Assembly: GCF_023159225.1 (NCBI RefSeq)
Contig: NC_063161.1
Span: 74,562,267 to 74,626,266 of the forward strand
Origin: Perognathus longimembris pacificus
Lineage: Eukaryota > Chordata > Mammalia > Rodentia > Heteromyidae
Length of the DNA stretch: 64,000 nucleotides
Direction of reading: 5' to 3'
This document shows positions 20,864 through 32,269 of the stretch, one piece after another. The first letter of the stretch is position 1; each line of letters starts with the position of its first letter. The translations under genes were made by a program, and so were the position numbers. Under the pieces are notes generated by a model that searched no databases, was not told the DNA's origin, and saw nothing but the letters and a program-made list of their open reading frames with translations.

Positions 20864-20942
20864 TTGGTTTTTTCCCCATTCTGGGAGTGGAACCAGGGCT
20901 TTGTTCATGCTAAGCATGCCTTCTGCTACCTCCCCAGACAAT
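20864..20942 (-). repeat. ID-like SINE fragment, minus strand
   Basis: The plus strand reads TTCTGGGAGTGGAACCAGGGC then TGCTAAGCATGCCTTCTGCTACC. This is the reverse complement of an ID/tRNA-Ala-like unit. Confidence 0.65.
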
Positions 20943-21505
20943 AACTTTGAAAATGATTTTCCTCCATTATCTTTTAGGGCTACTTTCAACTTTTTTCCCC
21001 GCCAGGACAGGAAATATGTATGTGCTAAACAGTAAGACCTGATCCTGGTTTGGCCGTGATCCTGGCCAGTCTGAGACTACCGGCACTCTAGGCTCTGGTT
21101 CCTGAGCAGCCTGGCTGTGTTCTGCAGGGCCAAGCAGGGCTCTGAATATGAAAGTCCTCGTGGTCATGCTGTCAGGTGGTGCACTGTGCATTCTGGGCCC
21201 AGAGGGATTGAAAGGCTGGATGGATTAGTGATGTCTGCCCTGAGCGTGGCATGAAGGAGATGCACACACATTGTGCATTCTCCTTCCTCATCTCTCCCAG
21301 CTCACTAATGGGCTAATGTGGGACAGAGATGGCCCTAGTTACTAAGTGCCCTTGTTTGGAATCCAAAACACTTTTTTAACTCTATCCTCCTGAAGTAATC
21401 ATTTTTCTCCCAACTATAAAAGTCAGTAGTAAAAGCACTGAGATATCAAGCTCCTGATGCCATTGACTCCATTATAAAATTATATTGCCAGTGACTCCAT
21501 TAAAA
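20943..21505. other. Unique non-coding DNA
   Basis: No gene is recognised. A short imperfect repeat, GCCATTGACTCCATTA.AAA and GCCAGTGACTCCATTAAAA, lies at about 21460-21505. Confidence 0.4.
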
Positions 21506-21507
21506 GT

Positions 21508-21632
21508 GAAAATCAGGACAGGGGTGTGGCTCAAGTTTTTAAAGCACCTGCCTAGAGAATCTGAGGCCCTGAGATCAAGCCAAGTGCTTCAGTAATAATA
21601 ATAACAATGGCAATAATAATAACTAAATAAAA
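21508..21632 (+). repeat. ID-like SINE with AAT-rich tail
   Basis: CAGGGGTGTGGCTCAAGTTTT, AGCACCTGCCTAGAGAATCTG and AGGCCCTGAGATCAAGCC form a single ID-like unit. An AATAATAAT tail (21593-21632) replaces poly-A. Confidence 0.75.
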
Positions 21633-22384
21633 ACCAGAATCTAAAAGTTGTCATCTTCCTTCTTCTTTCCACTTTCTGATAATTTGAAGACACAAGGCTT
21701 GTTCCCTACTCAAACAGACCTGCTCAAAATGGCCCTATGACCAACTTATAGTCTCTTTCTTTAAAATAAAAAAAAAAAAGGTGGAACGAGGAACATTCTG
21801 GAAAAGTCAGGTTATGCAACATTGCTGTCTCCATGCTGCCATCCTGAGAAATGTCAGTCACTGCAGCAAGTATTCTTTCTCCTAAGGATTTTTTTCCTGG
21901 AGACAGAAGGATTCTTGTCCCTAAGCAATTAATTTGCTAATAAAAGCTGTTGGTGCCCTGTTTCTCCTCTCTGTGTGGCTTGTGGAAATCAGGTTAGCAG
22001 TCTCCCGCACGTGTTTACGGACAGAGCCTCCCCTTTTCTTCGGGGATGCAGGCAGGACTTTCAAGCCTCCCTACCTAGGAACACAACACAAGCTGCAATT
22101 AATAAACTGTTTTTCCAAGCTTTGTGTAGACAGCTTTTCCCTGCCATTCGTGGAGCGGTTACAGGGGATGGAATCCATCCTGTGGGCTCTGTCTCCATTC
22201 AAGCTGAGTGACTGAATTCCTCCTTCCTCTGACTTAGCCTGTCATCTGTGACTTTCTCAAGGAGAGAGATTTTAGACCCATTTAGTCAGAAGACTGGTTG
22301 GAATGGGACTGACAGGAAAACTGCCGAAGTCACTACTTTTTTCTTTTTCAGACACAGTTCATAATCAGCCCAGAAGATGTGGGG
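21633..22384. other. Unique non-coding DNA, AT-rich, possibly conserved in part
   Basis: No gene is recognised. The segment 21885-22130 is AT-rich and includes AAGCAATTAATTTGCTAATAAAAGC (21923-21947) and GCAATTAATAAACTG (22096-22110), so it may be a conserved element. Confidence 0.3.
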
Positions 22385-22420
22385 AGGGGATGAAGTTCAA
22401 GGAGGGGATGAAGTTCAAGG
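22385..22420. repeat. 18-bp tandem duplication
   Basis: Two identical adjacent copies of an 18-base unit beginning AGGGGATGAAGTTC are present. Confidence 0.95.
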
Positions 22421-22549
22421 TGGTGATGAAGGGCAGCCTGAGATGAGGTTGATTAGGTAGGCAGGTTGGGTGCCAGCACAGACCCCTGAGAAACTTGCCA
22501 CTTCAGCAGCCTGGAGATGCGTGACACAGGGCCTTCCAAAATACTCAGC

Positions 22550-22795
22550 ACTCACTGGGTACTTGTGGCTCATGCCTGTAATCCTAGCTCCACAGGAAGC
22601 TGAGATATGAGGATTATGGTTTAAGACCAACCTGGACAGGAAAGTCCATGAGATTCACATCTCCAATTAAACACCACAAAGCGGGAAGTGGAGCTGTGGC
22701 TCAAGTGGTAGAGTGCCAGCCTTGAGCAAAAAAGCTCAAGGACAGTGCCCAGGCCTGGAGTTCAAGCCCCAGGACTGGCACACACACAGAGACAT
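22550..22795 (+). repeat. Composite SINE, full length, well preserved
   Basis: The copy contains the head (TTGTGGCTCATGCCTGTAATCC), linker (CATCTCCAATTAAACACCAC), ID-like body (CTGTGGCTCAAGTGGTAGAG) and tail (GTTCAAGCCCCAGGACTGGC), followed by a short CACACA end. It is close to the apparent family consensus. Confidence 0.93.
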
Positions 22796-23077
22796 TACTC
22801 AGCACTCTTGTGGTAGGATCGTATTTCTCTACAATAAGTTGAGCTCCAAAGCAAATTTCCATCTTCCAGTAGCCAGTGATCCAGTGCGGCTGAAAGTAGA
22901 TGTGCCAGCCACGGCTCTCTGTGTATTCCTGAGGCCAGCCTGGCTTCCCGGGGGCCTCAAGCTGGGCAGGTGCACTGCACACTTTGGGGGGGGGCGCATG
23001 AGTGGGCATGAAGCCCCAAGGTGCTCATGTTTGGGGGGGTGTCCTGCTGGGTGGTATGTTCCTGTGCCCTCTGGGAA

Positions 23078-23316
23078 CACAGGGTACCTATGGCTCATGC
23101 CTGTAATCCTAGCTCCTCAGAAGCCTGAGATCCAGAGGATCACAGTTCAGCCTTGGCAGACAAGTCTGCAAGACTTCATCTCTACAATAACCAGCAAAAG
23201 GCTGGGTGAGAGACGTGGCTCAAGTGGTAGAGCTCTGGTTGTGAGCAAGCAAGCCAAGCAAGTTTGAGGCCTCAAGTTCAGATCCTAGTATCATTCCCCC
23301 ACCAAAAAAAGGGCGG
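23078..23316 (+). repeat. Composite SINE, plus strand, diverged
   Basis: The head (TGGCTCATGCCTGTAATCCTAGC), a shortened linker (ACAATAACCAGCAAAAGGC) and the body (GCTCAAGTGGTAGAGCTC) end in an A-run then G-run at 23303-23320. Confidence 0.85.
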
Positions 23317-24380
23317 GGGGGAGAAAATGTGTCTGCTTTCTTCCAACCACAGCCTTTGTAAGGCCAGAGCTGTTTTGGCACAGGGCCCACTTCTCTCACT
23401 GAGGGTCACAGCGTCCCTCGGTGCCGCTGCCTTGAAAAAAATGTTGTATATATAACCCAGATTACGTCCCCATAAACAGAGCCTGTAACAGCCCCCTTGT
23501 GAGCCCAAGTAAGGCGTGTCTAGACAAGTTTCCCCAGCTTTCCTGTCCTCACTCTGCCGGGGTGGAAATAGGGAAGGGTTTGTTTTAACACAGTACAGCA
23601 CTGTGTCTTTGGCCTTTTGTCCCAACACATGCTGCCTGCATGAGGTTTATATCAAGGAAGTGCCTAACACATAAAGCTGTTCACCCAGGCCTCAGGGACC
23701 CCCCCCCCGGCCACCCCTCCTGCTCAGCCAAATCTCGGGGAAACCCCTGGTGCCCCTTCTACTTGCCCTGGCCTCAGGGATCCCCCAGCCTCACTGGAAT
23801 GATTTTGCAGGAGGCTTAGACTGAGGGAAGTGCCCAATGACCATTTTTCCCTTCCGTTAAGTCTTACCTCAAGATATCCCAGGGATTACATTTTTAGCAC
23901 CCGCTTTAAAAAAAAAAATAAAGATGTAGGAGTTTAATTGGCAACGGATCATGATGGGGCAAGGCCACCATTTAACAAGCCTGAGGTCTGCTTGGTGGGG
24001 CCAGCCACTCTCGGGGGGTGGGGCGGGGGGGGGGAGATAGGGGAGATAGGGACCCAGGTTCAGTTCTCTCTGCTGCTAACGGAAATCAGAAATCACAAGG
24101 GCAGTGACGAGTGGAGAATCCTCCTCCCATCCCGGTCTCCCCTGTGTCAAGGCCAGCAGTGGACCCTTTCATGGGGACCTATGAAGGTCCCCCGGCTCCA
24201 GGGAGCCCCTGAGTACTGGGAAACCCCTTTGGCCAAGGCGGTACTGCCCTCCAGTTATCATGACCACAGCAACCTGTCCCACACAGTTCTGGAAGCTTCT
24301 ACTGTTGGCCTCGTCTCTTTGTCAGTGTGGGAGGGCCTTTCTTTGTGGGAGGAAACAGCACGTTCTTGTAGCCAGCTCCC
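23317..24380. other. Unique non-coding DNA
   Basis: No gene is recognised. C- and G-homopolymer runs occur near 23700-23708 and 24012-24035, with a poly-A at 23908-23919. Confidence 0.4.
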
Positions 24381-24800
24381 AGCTTTCTTCTGTTAAAAAT
24401 GGCCTCTGGCTAGCAAGTGGCCCGTTCTGGATTGTGGAAGAGCAGCATTAATGAGCAGAAGACCTCTGAAACAGAAAAGAAAATATTTTCCCTGCGGGCT
24501 AAATAAAATTAATTTTAAAAATTAATGTAAACCGCTAATTCTCCAAGTACCAGCGTTAAATCACAGGCTGGCTGTGCCATGCGCAATGCTGGATTATTTA
24601 TTTATTTATTTATTGCCATTGAATTCGTTATCTGAGAGGTGTCCGCGGTTTGTTTCCGCTCACAAAGCTGTTTTCCACCCGATAAGCTTGTTCATTAGTG
24701 AACTGGATGAGTGCCACATCCGCGTCTCCGCCCCGGAGCGGCCCGGGTACCGCACACACAGCCACCCGCAGCTTCTATCATAAGTAGAGTCGCGCACACA
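24381..24800. other. Candidate conserved non-coding block with TTTA repeat
   Basis: The region contains AAATAAAATTAATTTTAAAAATTAATG (about 24501-24527), a TTTA microsatellite (24596-24615), CCATTGAATTCGTTATCTGAG (24617-24637) and GCTTGTTCATTAGTGAACTGG (24686-24706). It is repeat-free apart from the TTTA run. Regulatory function is inferred from composition. Confidence 0.35.
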
Positions 24801-26145
24801 TCCGCCTGCTCTTGGGGCCTCTGCATCTCCAGGGTGGAGTCTGGGGGACAGTCCTCTGGGCCCTGCTGTGCAGGATGGGGCGCTGAGGCAGACTGAGCAC
24901 TATTAATGTCTCTTGTTGCCCTCCGAGCCCCTCCCCACCCGCCAGTCACCCTGTCATTACATTGGATGCATTTCTAGGGTTTCGTCTGCGCAGTGGCAGT
25001 GTGGGGTTTGTATGATGTTTGCTGTGTGTAATGTCAGGAAGGACAACAAGGGAACAGTGGGGCCCTGGGTAAGATGTGCGCACCTCGATGTCTGAACGCT
25101 GCCATAGAAGAGGGAAGCGGCCGGGGGTGTGGGCGTGGATCCACACCAGGGCAGCTCAGACTGCTGCTGCCCAGGGAGGGCGGGACCCGCACCTGAAAGG
25201 GGGGACTGGATGGGGGTGGCTTCGCTGTCATTCATACACCCTGGGGCTCCACCGCAGCCAGGCCCAACCCGCAGCAGATGGACTTCACCCTGTGCCTGTG
25301 TTCATGGCACCTTGCTTGGCAAGCCCAGGGTCTGATCTTCCCCCAAAGGCAGCCAACACAGCGCACCCCTCCTCCGCGGGGAGCTAATGCTGGCCACCTC
25401 CCGAGCATCTAACGTGACTATTTTCCACCACAAGGGCCGCAGCAGGAGCCAGGGCGAGGCGAGCTGGGAGAAAGCCTGACCACAAGAAGAACATTTCCAT
25501 AGAAATGGCCTAATGAAGATGCTGAGTGAGAAAGCACTGGGGAGCCCGGTGTGTGCTGGGGTCCAGCAGTGAGCGCAGGGGTGCCCGGCTGTGGGGAGAC
25601 CCCCTCCCCCGGGCTCGGTGGGGTCCAGGCTTGCCATGATTTCAGCACCGTCAGGGCAAAGCCCACAAGGTGGACAGGGCCTTGCTCTCTCCTCTCCAAG
25701 CTCCACACCACCACGAGGGTGACTGTGTGCCAGGAAAGGCCTGGTGAGGGCTGCTGTGTGGCAGAAGGTTCTAGCTGGCCATGCCATCCATGTGGGCGCA
25801 TTGACCGTGTGCTGGTCCAGGTCCCGGGTTCCAGCCTGGGGTCCTGGTTTGCTATGCCAGTCCGTTATCTGTGCCCAGGTGAGCATCCCCTACACCCCTT
25901 CCTTGAGCTCTGTGTTGTCTGTTCACCTGGCTGCCAGTTGGTTCCAGGCAAATGCCAAACTAAAATGGCTGCCATGGGGGGGGTGCTGGACAAGGTGTGT
26001 GCCCTTAGCGCCCACACATGCGGCTCAGCACTGTGGAATCGTGCATTTCTCTGCACACCCAGGCAACATGCAGCTGCCATTCCGTGTGATGACCGTCCCT
26101 CTGGTGAAGGCAGTTAACCTGCCAGGTGATACACCGAAAGAGGCT
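24801..26145. other. Unique GC-rich non-coding DNA
   Basis: No gene is recognised. Numerous overlapping open frames on both strands follow from GC content. No exon with both a good acceptor and a good donor was found. Confidence 0.45.
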
Positions 26146-26304
26146 TCGTGTGTGTGTTTGTGCACGCGTGTGTGAGAGCATGCCTGTGTATGTGTGCATA
26201 TGTGTGTGTGTGCGTGCGCACTCCTGTTCTCTTTTTTTCAATACTAGGATTAAACTCGGTCTTATGTGTGCTAGTCAGGTACTCTCCCATACCCCAGCCC
26301 TTCC
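26146..26304 (-). repeat. ID-like SINE fragment, minus strand, with GT-rich 3' tail
   Basis: GTGTGTGTTTGTGCACGCGTG-type alternating sequence (26146-26222) abuts a reversed ID-like unit (TACTAGGATTAAACTCGG, then CTAGTCAGGTACTCTCCC). The tail is thus a degenerate CA repeat on the SINE strand. It has Z-DNA potential. Confidence 0.7.
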
Positions 26305-26365
26305 TTGCATGTGTTCTTAGATTATCCTCCCCATATTTGCAGTTCAGGAATATTTCATAATTTAA

Positions 26366-26605
26366 AACCAAGCAGGCCAAGGTACCAGATCACATCTATA
26401 ATCAAGCGGCTGAGATCTGGAGGATTGTAGTTCAAAGCCAGCCAAGGTAAAAACAAAAACAAACCAAAAAATAAATAAATAAATAAAATTCCCAAGATCC
26501 CATCTCCAAAATAACCAGCCAAATGCTGGGCCGGAGGTGCAGCTTGGGTGGTAGAGTGCCACCCATGGGCAAGCAAGTCAAGCTTGCAAGAAAGAAATTG
26601 GTAAA
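26366..26605 (+). repeat. Composite SINE, diverged, with internal A-rich expansion
   Basis: Head (CAGATCACATCTATAATCAAGC), AAACAAAAACAAACC/AAATAAATAAAT expansion (26449-26488), linker (ATCTCCAAAATAACCAGCC) and body (GGTGGTAGAGTGCC) are recognisable. The internal A-rich stretch is unusual and may mark an internal A-tail insertion. Confidence 0.75.
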
Positions 26606-26631
26606 AAGCTTTCGAGACAGTTTTTAAAAAT

Positions 26632-26787
26632 TTATTATCATTATTTTGCTCAAGGCTAGCACTCTGCCACTTGAGCCACAGCGCCACTTCTGGCCATTAT
26701 CTATATATGTGGTGCTGAGGAATCAAACCCAGGGCTTCATGTATATGTGGTAAGCACTCTTGCCACTAGGCCATAGTCCCAGTCCCT
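26632..26787 (-). repeat. ID-headed composite SINE, minus strand, 3'-truncated
   Basis: Reversed body (GCTAGCACTCTGCCACTTGAGCC) and reversed ID-like head (GGTGCTGAGGAATCAAACCC, CTTGCCACTAGGCC) are present without a 7SL-like part. It has the same architecture as the copies at 13478 and 51017. Confidence 0.88.
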
Positions 26788-28500
26788 CTAACCAGTTTTG
26801 ATTGAGCCAATGAGAGGTGATTTCAGAGACACAAAGAGAGGGGGGACGGGGAATGTGGGGGTAGGGACCTGTAGCATACAAAGGGTCCATCATTTCAGGG
26901 GACCGGTGTCTGCAGCAGGGTTGAGACTGCACAGGCCCTCGGGAGAGCCGGTGGGCAGCCTGCAGAAGGGGCCGGGACACAGTGGGCACAGGAAGCCTGC
27001 CCGGCGCCGGGCATGGATGTGCCCAGGGCTTGCACAGGGGACAAGTTGGTCTCCATAGACCGTGCCTTTGGCCCCATCCAGTTGGCAGGCGAGCCCTTGT
27101 TCTGCAGGCCTCAGGGCCGGCCCTCGCCCGTGGCTGTCCGGAGTTCCCTGTTTCCTTCTTACTCCCAAAGTTGCCAGGACCCAGGTCTGTCCTCTCCACT
27201 CCTCCCAAGCAGGTGGCACAAAAAGAAGTTTACAGTCTCCGGAGGGGCCCCCGAGGAGGCGGGCAGGCCCACAGGTGGCTGGGCATCCTCAGAGAGTGGC
27301 CACGGAGGTGAGAGAGCACCAGGCAGGAGCCAGCGGCCGCCTCACTTCCACCCGAGACAGTGCTGTTGGGGTGTTGTTGGGCTCGGTTCGCCTCCCCTGG
27401 CGTGGGGATCAAGGCTCTGCTACACTTCTCACAGCTCCCTTTCTCACCCTCTCCCCTTGTCACCCGACCCGCAGGCTAGGCCAGGGTGGAGTGGGGGGCC
27501 CAGGAAAGACCACAGGTGAATGCGGCCGAACGAGATCGCTTTGCCTCCCTCCTTACCCGTGAAGAAAGCCAGGCGTACGCGGACCTCGGAGATGCTTCGT
27601 GAGCAATCTGATTTATTAAGGCGGGGGCAAGAACTAATATGGTAGGAGAGGATGAGAGAAGGCGATCGGCCAGGACGCTGATGATAGGCTGCGAGCTTGT
27701 CATATGACCCCCTCATGAGCTAACGTCACTCGGAAAGCGCCAGACCAGGGGGAGACTGGGGGCGCATGGGCTGGCGAGAAAGTTTGGGGGCTGTTCGCAA
27801 AGCCGGTTCTTCTGGTTCCGGACCCAGAGAATTGTGGCCTGCTTCCGCATTCCCCAGGGCTGGGGGAAGGGTGGCGTCTCGGGAGTGCTCCCAATGCCCA
27901 TCTCCCGTCAAGTCCAAAGGCTGGACCCCAACAGGGTGTGGCCTTCCCTGTGAACACCAGACCAACCCCTGGCTTCTGGCAGCCGTGGCACGCATGCACG
28001 TGCACGCATGATGCACATGCGCATCTTTATTTCTGCATGTGGCCATTCTGCCCCCAGGTTTTGGAATTCCATCTCCAATCCATAGAGAGGGCTTTGCAGC
28101 CTCCCCTGCTGGCTTAGGAAGGCCACCCGGCATGGGGGTGGGGCAGGCACTGGGGGAAGTGAGACGGAAGATGATGTGGTGAGGACGAGGAGTCTGGATG
28201 CAGGGCCTGCTCTTCAGGGCTCATTCCCAGTCCCTGCCCTGGGCGCGTGGTCCTGGGCAGTCGCGACTGAGCCAGTGTTTTACTTTGGGGCCCAGGGTTC
28301 AGCGACTGCGAGCAGCACACAACTGCCATGGCCCCAAGACAAACCACCGCAACTGCTGGCCTTCCTGGAGGGGTTCCTGTGTGCCGGGGACCTCGTTCCA
28401 TGTGGCTTTCTGCCTTTTATCCTGACCACCCCCTTTGAGGTCTGTACTGGGGTGAGCCATATGTTAAAAACAGTCAGGTGTCGTCAATGAGTTCAAACTA
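26788..28500. other. Unique GC-rich non-coding DNA
   Basis: No gene, exon pair or repeat family is recognised over about 1.7 kb. Long open frames are present on both strands at the same positions, which argues that GC content and not coding keeps them open. Confidence 0.45.
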
Positions 28501-28722
28501 ACAGCCCAGTATCAATGGTGATGCCTGTAATCCCAGCTGTTCAGGACACTGAGATCCAAGGATTGAGATTTGAAGCCAGCTTGGGCAAATTGGAGAGACT
28601 CTTATCTCCAATTAACCAACACAAAAGCTGGAAATGTAGCCATGGCTCGTGGGCTAGAATGCCAGCCTTGAAGAGAACAGGAATGTAGAGTGTGAAGCCC
28701 TGAGTTCAAGCCCGGATCGCAG
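28501..28722 (+). repeat. Composite SINE, plus strand, diverged
   Basis: Head (GTGATGCCTGTAATCCCAGC), linker (CTTATCTCCAATTAACCAAC) and body (CCATGGCTCGTGGGCTAGAATGC) are followed by CCCTGAGTTCAAGCCCGG. Confidence 0.85.
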
Positions 28723-29300
28723 CCCCGTGCGTCACAAAGGTTTCCAGGCTCCAGGGTGAGCCCATGGTACCATGAAGGTGGGGCTCTGTGGCCAGCACCC
28801 AGAGTCTGCAAGGTGGAAGGAGCTTGTAGGGAGCCAGCAGAGGTGTTCACAGCCTGGGAGATGAAAGACTTCTGCGCTGAGCGGATCAAGAGAGGCCTGG
28901 GCAGAAATCGGCCTCTTTCCTGCCTGGGAGCCCAGGCTGGAGTCTGTGATTCATCTGCTAAGTCAGTGGTGGGCGCACGGAAGTGGGGGGGGGTCACCTC
29001 ACAGGCAGGGTGCGTGCGTGGGGAGGGGCACAGCCACCTAATTCCTGGTCCAGAGTCCAGTTATGAGAAGAAACAGGGGTAGGATGGTCTGCAGGACCTC
29101 ATGTCCCCGAGAAGAGAAAGCAGCAGGGAAACCCCAGCTGAGCAAGGAGGGGCGAGAACAGGGCAGGGAGGCAGCGCCTGGGGTGGAGGGATGGGGAGGC
29201 AGGGCCTGGGGTGTGTGGGGACGGGGAGGCAGGGCCTGGGTGTGGGGGAACCGGAGGCAGAGCCCCCAGGACTGGAACACAGGGACCTTCTTGCCTTTCC
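28723..29300. other. Unique GC-rich DNA with short G-rich tandem repeat
   Basis: No gene is recognised. At 29185-29255 a unit of about 33 bases containing GGGGAGGCAGGGCCTGGG is repeated about twice, and is G-rich on the plus strand. Confidence 0.5.
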
Positions 29301-29585
29301 ATAAGACTGAATCAAGTTTAGGGGTTTTTTTTCCCATGGTACTTGTAGCCATTTTTAAACTTTCATTTTTCATAATGTCACAGATAATCTTTTTATCTAT
29401 TATCCGGCAGCTCGTCTCTGAGACATTTGCATCAAACAGTTCTGTGTAGAAGGCGACTCTAGTGGGGAAAGCGCCTGGAATGAAAGGTTATTCCCTCCCC
29501 TTTCCTCCCCCCTCCTCCTCCTTCCAGCTCGCTTTGTTCTTGATTGTCATACAGGGTTTTTTTTTTCCTTTAACATCTGAATTTG
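29301..29585. other. AT-rich candidate conserved non-coding block
   Basis: Contains TAAACTTTCATTTTTCATAATG (29356-29377), ATCTTTTTATCTATTATCC (29386-29404) and TTCTTGATTGTCATACAGGG (29537-29556). It is repeat-free and stands out in a GC-rich context. Confidence 0.35.
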
Positions 29586-30940
29586 GGTATTTCTGGAGCT
29601 TTCTGTGGGCAGCCTTCCCTCCTGAGATCTGAGCAGGTTTCGCTCCCCTCTCTTGGCCAGGCTCACAAAGCTCCCTTCACTGTGAGTGAAGTAGCTGCTT
29701 TGATACATTTGTGGGGCACCCTGTGTCCCCCCCAACCCCACCCAGCACCTCCAAGACCCTCCCAGCACCCCAAAGCTCTCCCCATGCCCCTCTGGTTTAG
29801 CAGCCGCTCTCACATGCCCCCCTTTCCCTACACCCCGGCTTTGGGAGGAGAACGGGCACTGTGGAGCAGGCAGGGCTTGGCAACTCTGCACCTTTCTGCA
29901 GATGGCTTTCTTTTCTCCATTCCTCAGTGGGGAGTCCTGTGGGACCCCTATGGGCATTGGGACAGCATGGCCCAGAAGTCGCCTAGGCCAAAGGTTAGTC
30001 AGGGGTGCGAGAGCCCTTTGTGCGCCGAGCTCCATGGCAGGAGATGACCTGACAGCCTGGGAAAATGGCAGCGTCTTCACCCAGCTTCCACTGTGATTGT
30101 AGCTCAGGCTCTGGGGACCAGGTTGTCCTTGGCCCACTGGGCACCCTCTCCACCCTCCCTTGTCTCCCTCCCACCTTGGAAGCCTGGAAACATTTGTTTC
30201 TGTGCACAGGAAAGGGGCAGCATGCAGAGGCCAAGCCCTGAGGCCTGAGTGTGGGCTGTGCACACACGTGGGGGTTGGTAGCAGCAGCAGGCAGGGGAGG
30301 TTCTGCGTCCGTGTGTCCACCTTTGTGCACATACCGTAGACACCAGGACTTACAGTGTTCTGGGGGCTCTGCACAGAGTCCCCCAGCCTTCCCCCGTGAG
30401 GGGAGGTGGCTCTGCTTTATTAGATAAGAGACTGGGAGCTAAGAGGGAGAAGCCCTTCGCCAGGTGAGCAGAGCTGGCGGCTGGGTGGCTTCGGGCCCAC
30501 ATCTACATTTCTTGCTCTTGGCACCCTGGCAAGTGGCCAGAACATCTTGAGAGCACACCATACCTTCATTTTGGGGGTGGTTTAGATGCACAGAAATGGT
30601 AGATGCCGGCAAAGGATTTGAGGAGAAGGCTAGCATGGTTGGGACCTTTGAGCCAAGCATCTGAATTTTATATTTGTATGACCTAAAAGGAGACTTTCTG
30701 TGAAGTCATGCATAGATGGGAGACCTGGTGAATGGAAGTGTGGTGGAGATGGGGCTCTTCCGCATGGAGGTCGCCAGTGGGGAGGTGGGATGGAGGAAGG
30801 GCTCCCGACGCTGTCAAGAGACATAACCAATCTCCCAGCTCACACACAGGTGTGGCTGAGGGCAAAGCCTGCCTGGCCATGCTGCTGCGTCATGCCGTGC
30901 TGCTTCCCTCCCGCTGTGAGCTTGCTGGAAGACCTCTGTA
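29586..30940. other. Unique non-coding DNA
   Basis: No gene is recognised. The longest minus-strand frame here (29547-30374) shows no protein-family feature and overlaps plus-strand frames. Confidence 0.45.
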
Positions 30941-30944
30941 GGTT

Positions 30945-31022
30945 TCATTCCACGGTCTAGAATGTAAGCTCAGGGCCTGCTTCCTGATTTCTACTGCATT
31001 TGCTCCCCAGGCACAGGGGACC
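30945..31022 (+). repeat. Possible L2 3'-end fragment
   Basis: TAGAATGTAAGCTCAGGGCC followed by CTGCATTTGCTCCCCAGGCAC resembles the familiar L2 3' wording (GAATGTAAGCTCC...GTATCCCCAGTGCC). The match is short and old. Confidence 0.45.
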
Positions 31023-31985
31023 ATGGTCCATCACCCAGCTCTGCAAGTGACCTACCTGGTAACTTGGGTGGTGGAGGCCCAGAGCTAGGAGCTGAGACTG
31101 CCATAGTGTCCTATCGGCTCTAGTCCTAGCCTGGGGACCTCCTCTGTGCTGGCACCTGCCCTGCTGCCCCCACACCATAGGCCAAGGCTCACCAACAGGG
31201 CTGTCCAGCTACCCTCATGGAAGCCGTGGGCTGGGCAGTACATCACCCACCTTGCTGAGGGAGACAAGGGAAGTTCTGAGACCCACCCAGCCCAGTCCTT
31301 ATCTGGAAATTTTAGCTCCTTGCCCTGAGCTCACCTGCTGTCTTCTTAAAACACCTCTTACCTTTCTGCCTGCACCCCCACCTGCCACAGAGTCTGGGCT
31401 CTTTGCTGGGCCCCCTTCTCTTTCACCCTGATGACCCTCCCGGCCTCCGTGTTGCTGGTTCGGTAGTTGGTGGGGTTCACTCAACCTCACCTCCACCAAG
31501 CTTGTAGAAACACACACCCCACACCAGAGCCTGAAGCCGAGTGTGGCTTCCCATAATGAACGACAGAAGTCTTGCTGGTTAGAAGGTCTCATGCCCAGGT
31601 CAGGGGACACATGGCAGCGAGACCAATGGTCGCCCCGTGGTGGTGTGGAAGCAGCCCCTCCTGGCAGCAGTGCGGAGCCTCCTGGCCTGGGGTCTGGGTC
31701 TCCTGTCCCGGTGGAAGCTTTGCCACGTGCGCACCCACCCTGCCCGTTCCTGGCTCAGGCAAGGTCTCTGCAGGGCTGTGTCCCTGTGCACTGGAGAGCA
31801 AGGGAGAGGAAGGCAGCCTTCTTCTCCCTTCCCCGCCCCCGGGCAGCCCCAAGGCCGCTCACCTCTCCAAGCCCAGCCATGCTCCTGCTGCCTGCTTTCC
31901 CCAGAGCCAAGGACATGGAGAAAACGCCTCATCTTCCCCTGGGAGGGCTCGAACCCATGGGAGAGGGAGGAAAGTGACAGCTGAA
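31023..31985. other. Unique non-coding DNA upstream of the CpG island
   Basis: No gene is recognised. On the minus strand a donor-like GAGAG|GTGAG lies at 31861-31862 and could serve a divergent transcript from the island, but this is weak. Confidence 0.35.
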
Positions 31986-32199
31986 AACCTCTCCACAGGC
32001 TCCGCGGGCGGGCCGGCCCGGGGTGGGGGTGGGGCTCCTGCGGGGACTCCCGGGCCGGGGAATCCCCAGCTGGAGGACCCCTCGGCTGGGGACCCCTTGG
32101 CCCGCCCCGCCCGAGCCCCGCCCCGCGCCCCGCCCCCGGCGGCCGGGATGGCGGAGCGCACGGAGCGGCGCGCGCCCTACCCGCGTCCTGGCGTCGCAG

Positions 32200-32249
32200 C
32201 CAATCGGCAGGAGCTGGCGGGCGGCCTCCCTGGGGCCGCCGATAAATGG
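32200..32249 (+). promoter_or_regulatory. CCAAT box and TATA-like element
   Basis: CCAAT (32200-32204) lies about 40 bases before GATAAATGG (32241-32249), in the same orientation as the downstream splice donor. NF-Y and TBP binding are the usual interpretations. The TATA-like element is non-canonical (ATAAAT), so initiation may be dispersed. Confidence 0.5.
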
Positions 32250-32269
32250 CCGTGTCCCCGCCGCGTCCG

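Noticed and set aside
29547..30374. 275-codon minus-strand frame
   Set aside because: Overlaps plus-strand frames, shows no protein-family feature and has no exon-border signals.
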